Shown here piece after piece: positions 1 to 10,000 of a DNA stretch of 64,000 nt (positions within the stretch are counted from its first letter, which is position 1; the number at the start of each line of letters is the position of its first letter). Location: positions 1 through 64,000 of the forward strand of contig JABURQ010000097.1 in NCBI GenBank assembly GCA_014762625.1, given 5' to 3'. Under the pieces are notes generated by a model that worked only from the letters and a program-made list of their open reading frames with translations, had not been told where the DNA came from and ran no database searches. This DNA is from Planctomycetaceae bacterium. Its GTDB lineage: Bacteria; Planctomycetota; Planctomycetia; Planctomycetales; Planctomycetaceae. A program made the position numbers and the translations under genes.

Positions 1-20
1 GCCGCAGTGACCTCGACCCC

Positions 21-54
21 AACAGCCCTGTCATGGCAATGGCGGGGCTGTTTT
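21..54 (+). terminator. Rho-independent terminator of an upstream gene
   Basis: An 8-bp perfect inverted repeat (AACAGCCC at 21-28 and GGGCTGTT at 45-52) is followed by a T-rich tract. It probably ends a gene lying left of the window. Its position just before the intron fragment at 58 matters, because group IIC introns characteristically insert behind terminators. Confidence 0.7.
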
Positions 55-57
55 CTA

Positions 58-230
58 GTTTGCCAGGCATGTTTCTCAACTTGAGGGTGGAAGTCCCTTA
101 TCCAACTTGATGGAGGTGAAGGGTTAGCAAAGCGCAAGGGCGTCGTCGCGAGGCGGGGTCTGAAGGAAGCGTGGTAGGTGCTCCAATCTTGCTCCTCCTT
201 GAGTGAACTTGGGAGGACGATAGCACTCGC
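58..230 (+). mobile_element. Group IIC intron, 5' (domain I) remnant
   Basis: From position 58 the DNA aligns by eye, without gaps at its start, with the 5' end of bacterial group IIC introns: GTTTGCCAGGCATG at 58-71, then AGGGTGGAAGTCCC, GTTAGCAAAGCGCAAGGG and TCTGAAGGAAGC. These match the conserved blocks of domain I that I remember from the Oceanobacillus iheyensis class. The right end is uncertain. No later domains, reverse transcriptase or domain V are visible before the oppositely oriented gene at 278-1207, so this is a truncated, inactive copy. Insertion behind the terminator at 21-54 fits the known target preference of the class. Confidence 0.6.
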
Positions 231-277
231 CGAAAAATTCGTCTACGGAATATCTAAAACAGCTCTAAATGGGCCAA

Positions 278-1207
278 CTACCGAAAACGTATCGACACAC
301 CAGTGCCGACGAAAAAGTCATCGGCTGCATCGTTGAGACCGGTTCCGGCTCGAACGTCCCATTGAATGTCATTGCTGATGAGATATGTGAATCCGCCGTT
401 GAAATAGTGCTCGGTCTGTTGTGTGTCAGCCGAGTCCGGAAAGACTGCAAACCATTCAGTATATGCCCCCCAATCATCTGCCAGCGAATAGGCAACCGTC
501 CAAGACTGTGCCCATTCCGTATATGAACGGCCGGAACCATTGTCAATCGCGCGATTGAACTGAGTGCTTCCGGCTGTCGACAGAAAGTCATTGATCTCCC
601 ATCCGTAGATCAGATTGGCACCGGGCAGAACATCGTTTGCGGAGAAGGCTGAAGCTCCGGTGGGAACAGTCATTTGAGGAATCAATGCCATCTCAGGAAG
701 AATCCCCTCTTGTGGCGTCAGACCGATCTTCAATCCAAGATACAAGTCCTCCGAACCGCTGACATCAAGTCCGTTCGTGGTCTCATCCGCGTAGTTCCAG
801 CCGAGTCTGAGTTCGAACCAGTCTTCAAGAACCCCATAACGCAACAATGGTTCAGGAAAAGAATGGGAACGTACGTCCGTTGTACCATCATCATGTGTGA
901 ACGTATAGCCAATTTCGAGTTGGGCAACTCCCCGCCCGACCGTTGAGCTGGCTTCTGTGAAGTCTGGGCGGTCAGTGACCAGTGGTGCGTCCAAGTCGGG
1001 ACCACCCTGACAGCAAGAAGTTGAAGACCACTGAAATAGCGTACCGCATGAGTGGCGTGAACGGTCTAGCAGAGATGTGCAGCACGTCGGACGATATAAT
1101 TCATTGCAGTCCTCTCGCTCACCTGCGTGGTTCCTTGAATCACTCAAGACGAGCATCAGCGAGGCAAAAACAGCAAGTCGCAGAATCGACGATGGCGAAC
1201 CGATCAT
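278..1207 (-). CDS. Putative outer-membrane transporter (phenol MetA-pathway-like)
   Basis: A 309-residue protein with an N-terminal hydrophobic stretch (about residues 8-22) that could be a signal peptide, then a Cys-rich patch around residues 33-66. The mature part begins with a VTDRPDFTEAS segment and continues with alternating aromatic/polar strands ending in SIRFR, as expected of a beta-barrel. The TDRPDFT start and overall length match the transporter family related to phenol-degradation MetA proteins (PF13557-like), usually found near efflux genes. An AGGAG-like site (GGAGAAGC) precedes the ATG. It lies 377 bases downstream of the methyltransferase-like gene and is probably transcribed separately. 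Substrate unknown; the family assignment rests on remembered motifs. Confidence 0.65.
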   Translation of the reverse strand: MIGSPSSILRLAVFASLMLVLSDSRNHAGEREDCNELYRPTCCTSLLDRSRHSCGTLFQWSSTSCCQGGPDLDAPLVTDRPDFTEASSTVGRGVAQLEIGYTFTHDDGTTDVRSHSFPEPLLRYGVLEDWFELRLGWNYADETTNGLDVSGSEDLYLGLKIGLTPQEGILPEMALIPQMTVPTGASAFSANDVLPGANLIYGWEINDFLSTAGSTQFNRAIDNGSGRSYTEWAQSWTVAYSLADDWGAYTEWFAVFPDSADTQQTEHYFNGGFTYLISNDIQWDVRAGTGLNDAADDFFVGTGVSIRFR

Positions 1208-1584
1208 GTTGCTTCTCCGTTAAAACAAATCTCCGAAAGCTTGCCTCTGTTGACGAGTGCAGCACAGAATATAACTCTCTTCGGTTGTGAGGTGGCGTCA
1301 GGTTGAGGGTGTTCGTAATATGTTTTTTGAATGATCTAAAATTTTTCGTTTAGAAGAACGAGTCTCGTGTAAACACTGGCCAGAAAACGTATCGCCCGGA
1401 GGATCACCTGTTGGATTTTGTTCAGACGCTCTTTTTCGGAGATTTCTGATTTCGGAACCAGCAGAAGGTCAGAATGTTTCCCGATATGCAGAAATAGGCC
1501 GATCTTCGTCGGCGAGTGCTCGCCGGAGAGATCAGTTAACGCGCCGCGTGTGTGCTATTACGTGGGCAAAGTGCAGAAGAGAGC
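1208..1584. other. Intergenic region without a recognisable gene
   Basis: This 377-base gap separates two minus-strand genes and presumably holds the promoter of the gene at 278-1207. Short reading frames exist on the plus strand, but they lack ribosome-binding sites and protein-like composition. I see no clear hairpin, repeat or RNA gene. Confidence 0.5.
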
Positions 1585-2145
1585 TTACCTACTGCGTCCG
1601 TAAAACCGACCGACACGACGGCAATACTCTCGATAGGCGTCTCCGTGTAATTCTTCAAGCCACGATTCTTCAGCGAAAGGTGTCAGTGCAAACGCTAGCA
1701 TTCCGCCGAGACACAGTGGGATCGTCCAGACCGACGCGGAGAGAATCAGCCAGCCACCGATGATAGCGATGTCGCCAACGTACTGGGGATTTCGGCTGTA
1801 ACGATAAAGTCCGTCTGTCATCAACGGCCCCTTGCTACCTGATGTTGTCTTGAGGCTCAGTTGTCGAACTCCGACCCACGCAAGGGCATTTCCACCAAAA
1901 ATCAAAAGCAGGCCGACGGACCACCGCACTATGTCGGGCCAGCCAAGGCTGTTCCAGTCAAGCAGGCCAACCGCAATAAGTCCGCCGTATGAAAGAATCG
2001 TCAGAAACCAGACAAAATAGTACTGCCAAGTCTGTTGGGCTGGAGGTGGCCAGATGCGTTTTGCCGGTCGCATGATCGAATACACGAGAATCACGAGGAT
2101 GCCCGTGAGCAGTACGGTTGTCAGGATGAATAAGATTAATAGCAT
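1585..2145 (-). CDS. Isoprenylcysteine carboxyl methyltransferase-like membrane protein
   Basis: A 186-residue membrane protein with about five hydrophobic segments. The C-terminal half carries the ICMT/PEMT signature: GLYRYSRNPQYVG around residues 112-124, and near the end EESWLEELHGDAYREYCRRV, the SAM-binding region of this fold. Family members methylate isoprenylcysteine, phospholipids or small lipids. Bacterial homologues next to metal-resistance genes are common, but their substrates are mostly unknown. It begins 21 bases after the CDF exporter gene and is probably co-transcribed with it. No strong ribosome-binding site is seen, but the hydrophobic N-terminus fits a start at this ATG. 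Confidence 0.8.
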   Translation of the reverse strand: MLLILFILTTVLLTGILVILVYSIMRPAKRIWPPPAQQTWQYYFVWFLTILSYGGLIAVGLLDWNSLGWPDIVRWSVGLLLIFGGNALAWVGVRQLSLKTTSGSKGPLMTDGLYRYSRNPQYVGDIAIIGGWLILSASVWTIPLCLGGMLAFALTPFAEESWLEELHGDAYREYCRRVGRFYGRSR

Positions 2146-2166
2146 GTTGAAATCTACACTCGATTC

Positions 2167-3138
2167 CTAATGGTCGGCGATGACGTGCTGGTCTTCACAG
2201 TCTTCGCCGACTCCCGCATATTCAAACTCCAGCGTGGAATGCTGAATGTGAAACTCATCAGTCAGGCATCGCTTGATCTGTCTTTTGATAGATTCCAGCT
2301 CATTGGGATTTCCTTTTTGCAGGACGACATGAGCTTCCAGCGCTCGGTGCTGCTCATCGAGTTCCCAGATGTGGACGTGATGCATCCCGTTGACTCCGTC
2401 AATCTTCCCAATTTTCTCAACCAATAGATTCAGATCGAAATCACTGGGTGTACCTTCCATCAAGACACGAGTGGCTTGTGGAAGCATTTTGAATACCTGC
2501 CATAAAACGTAACTTGCGATGAGCAAAGTGATCAACGGATCGACCCAGTACCACTGCTTCCAGATGATGGCTGCGGCACCGATCAGTACCGCAACACTTC
2601 CAAGTGCATCGACAATGTTGTGGATAAAGGCGGCACGAACGTTCAATGATCCGCGACTCATCGCCCATAACAGTAATGCCGTGGCAACGTCGATGACCAA
2701 CGCCAACACCGCCGTGGCAGCCATAAGCCAACCAATAATTTCTTGCGGTTCAATGAATCGCAGAATGCCTTGGTAGACCAAGTACAATCCGATGACAGCC
2801 AGTAATGTCAGATTGATTAAGGCACCAATCATTTCCGCTCGACGGTAGCCGAACGTGTAACGCTCATTCGCATCCTTCCTGGAGACACGACGAGCAATGA
2901 AAGCGATCAGCAGTGCATTGGCATCATTGAAATTGTGTGCCGCATCAGACAGCAATGCCACGCTGCCAGAGAAGATACCGGCAACAACTTGACCGACTGT
3001 GAGCATTTGATTCAGGATCACCGACCACAGCAGTCGCGAATCGCTGACCGCTACCAGTTCCTTGCTGCGACTGGCACCGTGCGAATGATCACAGTGGTTC
3101 GAACCACCAGTTGTAATGTCTTCATCAGATGAATTCAT
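2167..3138 (-). CDS. CDF-family divalent cation efflux protein (CzcD-like)
   Basis: A 323-residue cation diffusion facilitator. The His-rich N-terminus (NHCDHSHG) is followed by six transmembrane segments. The first metal-site half is SDAAHNFND (TM2, about residues 64-72) and the second is HNIVDALGS (TM5), the HxxxD signatures of zinc-type CDF proteins. A soluble C-terminal metal-sensing domain contains [19 protein letters not shown]. The family exports Zn2+, Cd2+ or Co2+ by proton antiport at the inner membrane. Length is normal for CzcD. It follows the spermidine-synthase-like gene by 184 bases in the same direction, so it belongs with the metal-efflux cluster. Exact metal not determinable. 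Confidence 0.93.
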   Translation of the reverse strand: MNSSDEDITTGGSNHCDHSHGASRSKELVAVSDSRLLWSVILNQMLTVGQVVAGIFSGSVALLSDAAHNFNDANALLIAFIARRVSRKDANERYTFGYRRAEMIGALINLTLLAVIGLYLVYQGILRFIEPQEIIGWLMAATAVLALVIDVATALLLWAMSRGSLNVRAAFIHNIVDALGSVAVLIGAAAIIWKQWYWVDPLITLLIASYVLWQVFKMLPQATRVLMEGTPSDFDLNLLVEKIGKIDGVNGMHHVHIWELDEQHRALEAHVVLQKGNPNELESIKRQIKRCLTDEFHIQHSTLEFEYAGVGEDCEDQHVIADH

Positions 3139-3322
3139 AGTTGGATAGCCATTGAGAGTGTATCACGCATGAATCAACAAGATGGCTACGCACCATTCTC
3201 GCCTTATCAGTCATCACACTCTCCTTCGAGTTCAGTCCTGAGAGCCTTGTTCAGTGTTTGAGTTAAGAGCCAATGATATTGAACTCTAGTTTCGGGATAG
3301 CCCAAAATCGATGCCAAGGATA

Positions 3323-5749
3323 CTAATCAAGAGTGAGCATGATTTTTTGCTCTTCATGAATCTGATGTTGGCGCTCATCGGTCATCGATGGGGTGATCGG
3401 GGACAACTGTTCGAAGAACTTCTCATAACATTCTTTGAGTCGTGGGCCTGTTATCAATCGTCTGTCCAAGTGCGAGAGTGGTGTCAGAAATTCGATTCTG
3501 GGGTGCTCATCCGTGTTGAATATCGGTTGGGAATGAAGTTTCCAGGAGCCAATAGAGAGCAGGCGGAGCCTCTCAGGGTTTGAAAGCCATGAGTCATTTG
3601 GCTCAAGCTTGGCATTGAGCCTCTCAAGACGTTCTTCCAAAGCTGGTTTTGGAAGTTCCAAAGATTCTTCCGAACCGATGAGTGCAATCATCGGTTTATT
3701 CGGACTCAGATGTCCCCACCAAAGAGTTGTCTGAGGAAAAACCGAGGCGAATGTATCGGTAATCATTTGAAACTCCTGGAGCCCCATTTGGTACAGCGGT
3801 AACCACTGACAGTAAAGTCCGTTGACTCTCAAGCGAGTTTTGGCTGACTGAAAATGCTCCTGAGTGTAGAGGTACCCAGTTTGGCTTTCCCACGGCACGA
3901 ACAGGTCGGAAATGATGACATCATACTCATCCTGATGAGAGAGAAGATCGTGCCGAGCATCGTCGATTCGAATTTGAACTCGAGAGTCCTCAAACAGTTT
4001 CTGATTCCCCTCCCCCAGATAAGAAGCAGCCTCGACCACTTCGGGAATCAGTTCCACGATGGTGACGGAAGCGATTCCCGGATAATCAAGAGTCCCAGCA
4101 GCAGTGATTCCGGTCCCCAGGCCGAGGTGCAGGACCTTCCTTGGAGAAGCATGCAAGGTGAGGGGGAGGAGTGCTTGACGCCGCTCTCGAACCGAATTAC
4201 TTCCTGTGGAACCATGTCGATAATGAAGGTTTTGTCGAACCTTGCGTGCACCGGTGTTCTCATGCTGAACAACGTCGATCCATCCGTAGGTCGACTCCCA
4301 GCGTCTGAGTAATGTCTCGTTCGAAGAATTAGATTGTTCCCAATACTGATCCCCGGACCAGAGCAGTGCGATCGCCGGAGTGGATATCAGTATTAGTGTG
4401 GCACCGGAGATGCGTTGTTTGTTTTGTATGAGTTTTGCAACCGCTAGTCCCAGGAAAATAATCGAGAGTACCGCAAACGAATGCCAGAGTCCCAGGAAAG
4501 GAAGCAGCAGAAATCCGGCAGCGATTGCCCCAAAACCGGCCGACAAGGAGTTGGCCATGGTGATCGTCCCTAACGCTTGCCCGTGAAGCTGATCGGAAGG
4601 GATCAACTTCCATAATGCCGGTAAGAGCATTCCGAGTACGACCACAGGTGGAGAAATAACGCTGGCGGTCAGCCAGAAGCTGCTAAGCAGGTATGTTTGG
4701 AAGTTATCCGTCACCGGAAAATAGTTGAAGCCGGTTCGTTCAACGAAAACGACAACAGAGATCGGTAGCAACAATGTTCCGAGACTCGCGCTGAGTATCA
4801 ATAATGCATCGACGGTAAGGTAGCGGAGTAGAAGGGGAACGAGCAGAGCGGCAAGCGACAAGCTCAAAAGGAAAACAGTAATGATGAGTCCGAAGGTGTA
4901 GGAACTATTATGAAACACAAGCGCAAAAAGTCTGGTATACAAGACTTCCAACGCAATAACCCCGAATCCTGATAGCGCTGCGATAGAATTCAGTTCCCAA
5001 CCCCGATTTCGATTCGAGGGAAATGACTTTGAAGTCGGTGAACGATCAGCGGAATCATGTCTGCGGAGACTTCGACTCATGCCCCAGGCAGAGATTCCAA
5101 TCACAACTCCGAGCATCGCAGCGAGATCGCTACTTCCGCGCACTCCTGCCGAAATCAGCAGAAAGAAAGTGGTCAGCACGATTCCAAGACAGGCTCCCAG
5201 AGTATTTAACCCATAACAAAGGCTGCTCCAGACATACTGTTTTCCGGGGATGAGTCGATAACTTGCAGAGATCAAGGGGAATGAGGCTCCGAGAGCCAAG
5301 GTGGCCGGCAGGAGAATCACGAATGCCATTATCGCGCGAGAGGCTGTCTGATATATGACAGAGGAGGACGAGAGTAACTGAACAGCTGGCGAATGCTCCA
5401 GGACTTCCAGGATCCGGGGAATCAGAAAGGCCCATGCTGCGGCGATGAGCTCGACAATGGCGTAGGAACGCAATGGAACGGTGCTTAGCGAAAGACGACC
5501 TCCCACAAAGTAGCCGATTCCTAATCCTGTAAAATAAGCCCCCAGAACCACAGCAGCGGCTTGCTCTGAATGCCCGAATAACAATCCAAATTGGCGATTC
5601 CACGAGACTTCATAGGCCAATGCGACCGCACCGGAGAGAAAGTAAAGGCTGCCCAGCGCAACGCCGGACAGCCTTGTACAATCAACAACGTCAAGTTGTT
5701 TTTTGCCGAAGTTTGGTTTCAATGACTGAACGTGGTCCGACTCAGTCAT
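3323..5749 (-). CDS. Membrane protein fused to a spermidine-synthase-like domain
   Basis: About 808 residues. The N-terminal part (roughly 20-480) holds more than ten hydrophobic segments of MFS-like appearance, starting with GSLYFLSGAVALAYEVSW. The C-terminal part (about 520-720) is a Rossmann-type spermidine-synthase-like domain with the glycine loop VLHLGLGTGITAAG and the acidic stretch DVIISDLF. The start at 5749 is chosen because ATGACTGA there overlaps the stop of the upstream lipoprotein by 8 bases; a longer reading frame to 5785 would intrude further. Such fusions are widespread in bacteria, but their reaction is unproven, and polyamine synthesis should not be assumed. Tight coupling to the metal-efflux operon is unusual. 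Confidence 0.85.
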   Translation of the reverse strand: MTESDHVQSLKPNFGKKQLDVVDCTRLSGVALGSLYFLSGAVALAYEVSWNRQFGLLFGHSEQAAAVVLGAYFTGLGIGYFVGGRLSLSTVPLRSYAIVELIAAAWAFLIPRILEVLEHSPAVQLLSSSSVIYQTASRAIMAFVILLPATLALGASFPLISASYRLIPGKQYVWSSLCYGLNTLGACLGIVLTTFFLLISAGVRGSSDLAAMLGVVIGISAWGMSRSLRRHDSADRSPTSKSFPSNRNRGWELNSIAALSGFGVIALEVLYTRLFALVFHNSSYTFGLIITVFLLSLSLAALLVPLLLRYLTVDALLILSASLGTLLLPISVVVFVERTGFNYFPVTDNFQTYLLSSFWLTASVISPPVVVLGMLLPALWKLIPSDQLHGQALGTITMANSLSAGFGAIAAGFLLLPFLGLWHSFAVLSIIFLGLAVAKLIQNKQRISGATLILISTPAIALLWSGDQYWEQSNSSNETLLRRWESTYGWIDVVQHENTGARKVRQNLHYRHGSTGSNSVRERRQALLPLTLHASPRKVLHLGLGTGITAAGTLDYPGIASVTIVELIPEVVEAASYLGEGNQKLFEDSRVQIRIDDARHDLLSHQDEYDVIISDLFVPWESQTGYLYTQEHFQSAKTRLRVNGLYCQWLPLYQMGLQEFQMITDTFASVFPQTTLWWGHLSPNKPMIALIGSEESLELPKPALEERLERLNAKLEPNDSWLSNPERLRLLSIGSWKLHSQPIFNTDEHPRIEFLTPLSHLDRRLITGPRLKECYEKFFEQLSPITPSMTDERQHQIHEEQKIMLTLD

Positions 5750-6275
5750 GAGCGTGTCCATGGTCATGATCGTGATCGTGTGCAATCTTGCCTGTGTACT
5801 GCTTGCCGTCGATTAAGACAACTAGCTTTGCTGCGGCCCCGTCTTCATGCACAAGCTCAGAGAGCTCTGCCTCTGAGGACGTAAACCGACTTGACTGCCC
5901 CTCAGGATCCCCCTCATTTGGGGAGGCGGTGAGCTTGAACTGCTCTGGATTACCATCATGCACAACGTTCACGACGACGTCAGTTGCTTCGATGGGTACC
6001 GCCGTCTTGGCGTCACTACCGAGAATGTAAATCACAATTTCTTCACTTTCAGAATGAACGAGCTCAGCGTGATATTCTTCATTGCCGAGTTCGATTAAGT
6101 CCCCATCGTGTGGACCGTGAGTTGGATGGGCGTGTGCACCCTCAACCGTTGCAGGTGGTGGTGAGGTTTCAACACCTGACGTATCCGACGTTTGGGAATC
6201 GCCGTTACATCCCACACCGGTCAGCATGAGAAATGCAGTCAGGATAGCAATCGTCGATGCTTGAACTTTCTTCAT
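5742..6275 (-). CDS. Secreted lipoprotein with His-rich metal-binding tail
   Basis: A 177-residue protein. The start is placed at 6275, where AGGAG lies 7 bases upstream and a lipoprotein signal begins (MKKVQAS, then a hydrophobic core and the lipobox LTGVGC). An upstream in-frame extension has no signal character. The mature protein has two His-rich regions, AHAHPTHGPHDGDLIELG near the start and HDHDHDHGHAHD at the extreme C-terminus, flanking a small beta-rich domain (EEYHAELVHSE, VVVNVVHDGN). Metal binding in the periplasm is likely from composition. It sits between the repeat protein and the spermidine-synthase-like gene. No named family recognised. Confidence 0.8.
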   Translation of the reverse strand: MKKVQASTIAILTAFLMLTGVGCNGDSQTSDTSGVETSPPPATVEGAHAHPTHGPHDGDLIELGNEEYHAELVHSESEEIVIYILGSDAKTAVPIEATDVVVNVVHDGNPEQFKLTASPNEGDPEGQSSRFTSSEAELSELVHEDGAAAKLVVLIDGKQYTGKIAHDHDHDHGHAHD

Positions 6276-6345
6276 GGTTATACTCCTGGTTAGGGTTATC
6301 TCAATAGGTAGAATATTTATCTCGGAAATTGAATCAGGTCTCGGC

Positions 6346-6966
6346 TTAATGGTCGTGACTCGTTTTGAATCCTGTCCTATTAAGCCATTCCTGCCAGGCG
6401 TGTGCTGTATCATGGGACGCAAACTCGACACTCATCGCCACCGGACAGCGAAACGAAACAGCTTCCCCGTCTTCTTTCACTTCACAGCCCAGTCCTCGAA
6501 ATACAGCCGCTGCACCACTCGCTGCCGGTTTCGATTCGTGCTCCTGAGTGATCCATTGACTGAGTTGGTAGGAAATAATTTCGTGGTTCGCCCCGTCTTC
6601 GTGGCTGTGATCGTGGGCAGCATTGGCGGGATGCCCGTGAATTGTCTGGAATCCGGCTCCTTTCATCCAACCTTGCCATTGATGTGCTAACTCATGATTG
6701 GCAACAGTGAGTGAATTCCAGTTCGCGCACTCATACGTCACGTCAATATGGTCGCCGTGTGACTCGGACGAGGCCTTACAGCCGAGTTTTTTGACTGTTG
6801 CCAAGTGTTGCTCGGCTGTTTTGGAATCATCAAAGTGCATCGTCTTGGCTTTGACGAGGCGGAAAGCAATCGTCGCTTTTTGGTCTGGCGACTGTGCTTG
6901 TAAGTACGAGCTCATAACAGACACAACAATTGCCGACAGTAAAAATGGATTCTTGAAACTGATCAT
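6346..6966 (-). CDS. Periplasmic protein with two tandem unknown domains
   Basis: A 206-residue protein with a signal peptide (about 1-24, ending YLQAQ). The start at 6966 is preferred because AAGGAG lies immediately upstream; the alternative ATG at 6981 would put that ribosome-binding site inside the gene. The mature part is an internal duplication: repeat 1 ends HELAHQWQGWMKGAGFQT and repeat 2 ends HDTAHAWQEWLNRTGFKT. Each repeat also carries a GLGC or KLGC segment followed by a Cys about 13-18 residues later. The linker is His-rich (HDHSHEDGANHE). This suggests a metal-responsive or metal-binding domain of about 75 residues. No family recognised; it lies 60 bases after the RND pump gene. 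Confidence 0.8.
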   Translation of the reverse strand: MISFKNPFLLSAIVVSVMSSYLQAQSPDQKATIAFRLVKAKTMHFDDSKTAEQHLATVKKLGCKASSESHGDHIDVTYECANWNSLTVANHELAHQWQGWMKGAGFQTIHGHPANAAHDHSHEDGANHEIISYQLSQWITQEHESKPAASGAAAVFRGLGCEVKEDGEAVSFRCPVAMSVEFASHDTAHAWQEWLNRTGFKTSHDH

Positions 6967-7026
6967 CGTAGTCTCCTTCATAATTTATAAGAGGACTGAG
7001 GCCATCCTGACCTCGTCTCCGAAATA

Positions 7027-10000
7027 TTAAGTCGCGTGCTCAACCGGCATTGGCGGAGCAGGTTCAGGATGAGCTTCGTGTTCATCCACAAGTGGAACTT
7101 CAGTTTGAGATTCGCTAACAACCCGTTCGGCCTCTTTGATTCCAAACAACAAGAACAATGCCGGGTGTACAAAGAAATCGAGCATCGTTGAACTAATCAG
7201 CCCACCCAGGATCACTGTTGCGACCGGATACAGAATCTCTTTCCCCGGTTCGCCAGCGGCGAGGGCCAAAGGTACGAGACCAATTCCAGTCGTGAGAGCG
7301 GTCATCAAAACAGGAGCGAGACGCTCGAGCCCCGCACGAACGATCATCGATTTCGTCCAGTCTTCTCCCTCATACCGGACTAGATGTAGGTAGTGATTCA
7401 GCAATAGAATTCCGTTTCGTGAGGCAATACCAGTCAGCGAAATAAATCCGACCATTGCAGCAATCGTGAGAGTTTGGCCGGTAAGCACGAGCGCAGTCAC
7501 TGAACCAATAAAGGCCATCGGTAACGCCGCCATAACCTGTAATGAGAGGTTGACGGAGCGAAACATCGTATACAAAACGAGAAATACACCAGTCATTGAC
7601 ACGAGAAACAGAATGGTCAGCATCCGCGAAGCAGATTGCTGGCTCTCGAACTGACCGCTGTATTCCACGAAGTATCCAGAGGGGAGAGATTCGATAACGG
7701 GCTTCACATTCGATTGAATGTCTTGAACAACATCAACGACTCCACGATCGGAAACATTGCACTGGACCACAATCCGCCGTCTGACATTCTCCCGATTGAT
7801 CGTATTGGGCCCGCCCGAGACATAGACTTTCGCAACGGACTCCAAAGGAATTTGGCCTCCCTCCGGGAGATCGATTACAAGTCGCTTCAGTCGATCGATA
7901 TCTTCTCGATAGTCCTCCTTTAACCTGACGAGCAAATCAAAGGTGCGTTGACCGTCGAGGATTTGTGAGACGACTTCTCCATTCATAGCCGTTTCCACGA
8001 ATTCGTTGACATCGGCAACCGTCAACCCGTTCAATAGAAGCTGATCGCGATCGATTTCGATTCGCAATTGGGGAATGATGACCTGCGGTTCGACCAACAG
8101 GTCCGTTACACCCGGAACAATCTCCATTTCGGCTTTGAACAGTTCTGCTTTCTCTCTCAGGATATCGAGATCGTCGCCATAGATTTTGATTCCAATCTGA
8201 GCTTTGACACCAGACAGCATGTGAGAAATCAGGTGGGCAATTGGCTGTTCGACTGCCGTCACGATTCCGGGAATATCCTCCGTCGCCATGCGAATCTCGT
8301 CGAGCTGTTCCTCGCGTGAGCGGGGAGATTCAGGGTCGAGTTCGAGAATGAACTCGCTCATGTTCACACCTTCGGCGTGCTCGTCAAGCTCCGCTCGGCC
8401 GGTTCTTCTAACGAACCCGTCGATGTCGTCAATCTCCATCAATCGCTGTTCAACCTTTTTGTTGATTTCGTTGGATGTCGCGAGTGACGTCCCCGGGGGT
8501 AGGACGACATTCAACTGCACAGCCCCTTCGTTGAAAGGTGGCAGAAAATCGCGGTCCAGATTCACCACAAACAATCCTGCCAAGGCAACTCCGAGGATGG
8601 TCACACTCAAGTTGAAACGGGGAAACGCGAGACTGAAGCGAATCACTTTATCGCCGACCCATTTCAGACCACGGAGGAAGAACCCGTCTTTTTCCACATG
8701 ATGTTCACCAGCAGTATTCGGACGAGAGTTCGCCAGTAACCAATAGGAAAGAACGGGCGTGACCGTCAGAGAAACGACCAACGACGAGAGGATCGAGACG
8801 ATATAAGCCACTCCCAACGGTGCGAATAAACGCCCCTCCATTCCCGACAATCCAAACAGTGGTATGAACACCAGAATTACAATCATTGTTCCAAAGACAA
8901 TGGAGTTCCGGACTTCCACACTGGCTTGAAATACGACCAGTAGTGGATGCTTGGGTGATCCCGCGGCTCGATTTTCTTTGAGACGCCGAAAGATGTTTTC
9001 AATGTCGACGATTGCGTCGTCCACCAGTTCGCCAATCGCGACCGCCAGCCCCCCCAAAGTCATCGTGTTGATCGAAAGCCCGAAGAAGTGAAATACGATG
9101 GCCGTCATGACTATCGAGAGCGGAATTGCGGTCAACGTGATCATTGTCACGCGAAAATTCATCAGAAACAGGAACAGTATGACGACGACTAGCAAACCAC
9201 CGTCGCGAAGCGCTTCAATGACATTCTCGACAGCCCGATCGATGAATGATTTTTGCGAATACAACGGCATGATGCGGATATCTTCTCCGAGAGTCGCCTG
9301 GAGTTCTTCGACGGCTTTCATCACTTCATCAGTGACGACAACCGTGTCGGCATTCGGTTGTTTGTTGATAGTCAGGACCACAGACTCTCCGCCGTTGAAC
9401 GAACCGTCTTCCTCGCGAATGAACGCCGTGCTATCTCCCCGCTTGACCTGAGGGCCTGCCTGAATGTCGGCAATCTCGGCCAGTGCAACAGGTCGTCCTT
9501 CTCGGATGGTGACCACGATTTTTTCAAGGTCCTCCACTGTTTGCACACGTCCCAGGGCTCTGACTAAAAGTTCGTTCGGTCCCTGTTGGTCGAGATAACC
9601 CCCCGTGTTGTTCTGATTGCTGTTGCTGACAGCTTCTTTCACCTGATGCAACGAGACTCCATATCGGAGCATCGCGTCGGGATCGACCAGTACTTGAAAT
9701 TGCTTGCGTCCACCCCCCATCGTGAAGATTTGCGAAACCCCCGGGATGGTCAACAACCGCTGGCGAACGATCCAGTCCGCCTTGGTTCGCAGTTCCAGAG
9801 AGCTTTCGTCAGGATCCTCGCTCCACATCCCCAACATTAATATTTGACCCATAATCGACGAGATCGGCGCGAGTGTTGGCTCGATTCCGTCGGGAAGCTG
9901 TTCAGCAACTAGCTGCAAGCGTTCTGCGACGATCTGACGGTCATCGTAGATGTCCGTCCCCCATTCAAATTCCACATAGATCACGGAGATACCGACCCCG

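Noticed and set aside
5750..5785. Earlier start for the spermidine-synthase-like gene
   Set aside because: It would overlap the lipoprotein gene further. The ATGACTGA overlap at 5749 is a normal coupled start.
6276..6431. Longer N-terminus for the His-tailed lipoprotein
   Set aside because: The lipoprotein signal peptide starts at 6275 with a good AGGAG; the extension has none of these marks.
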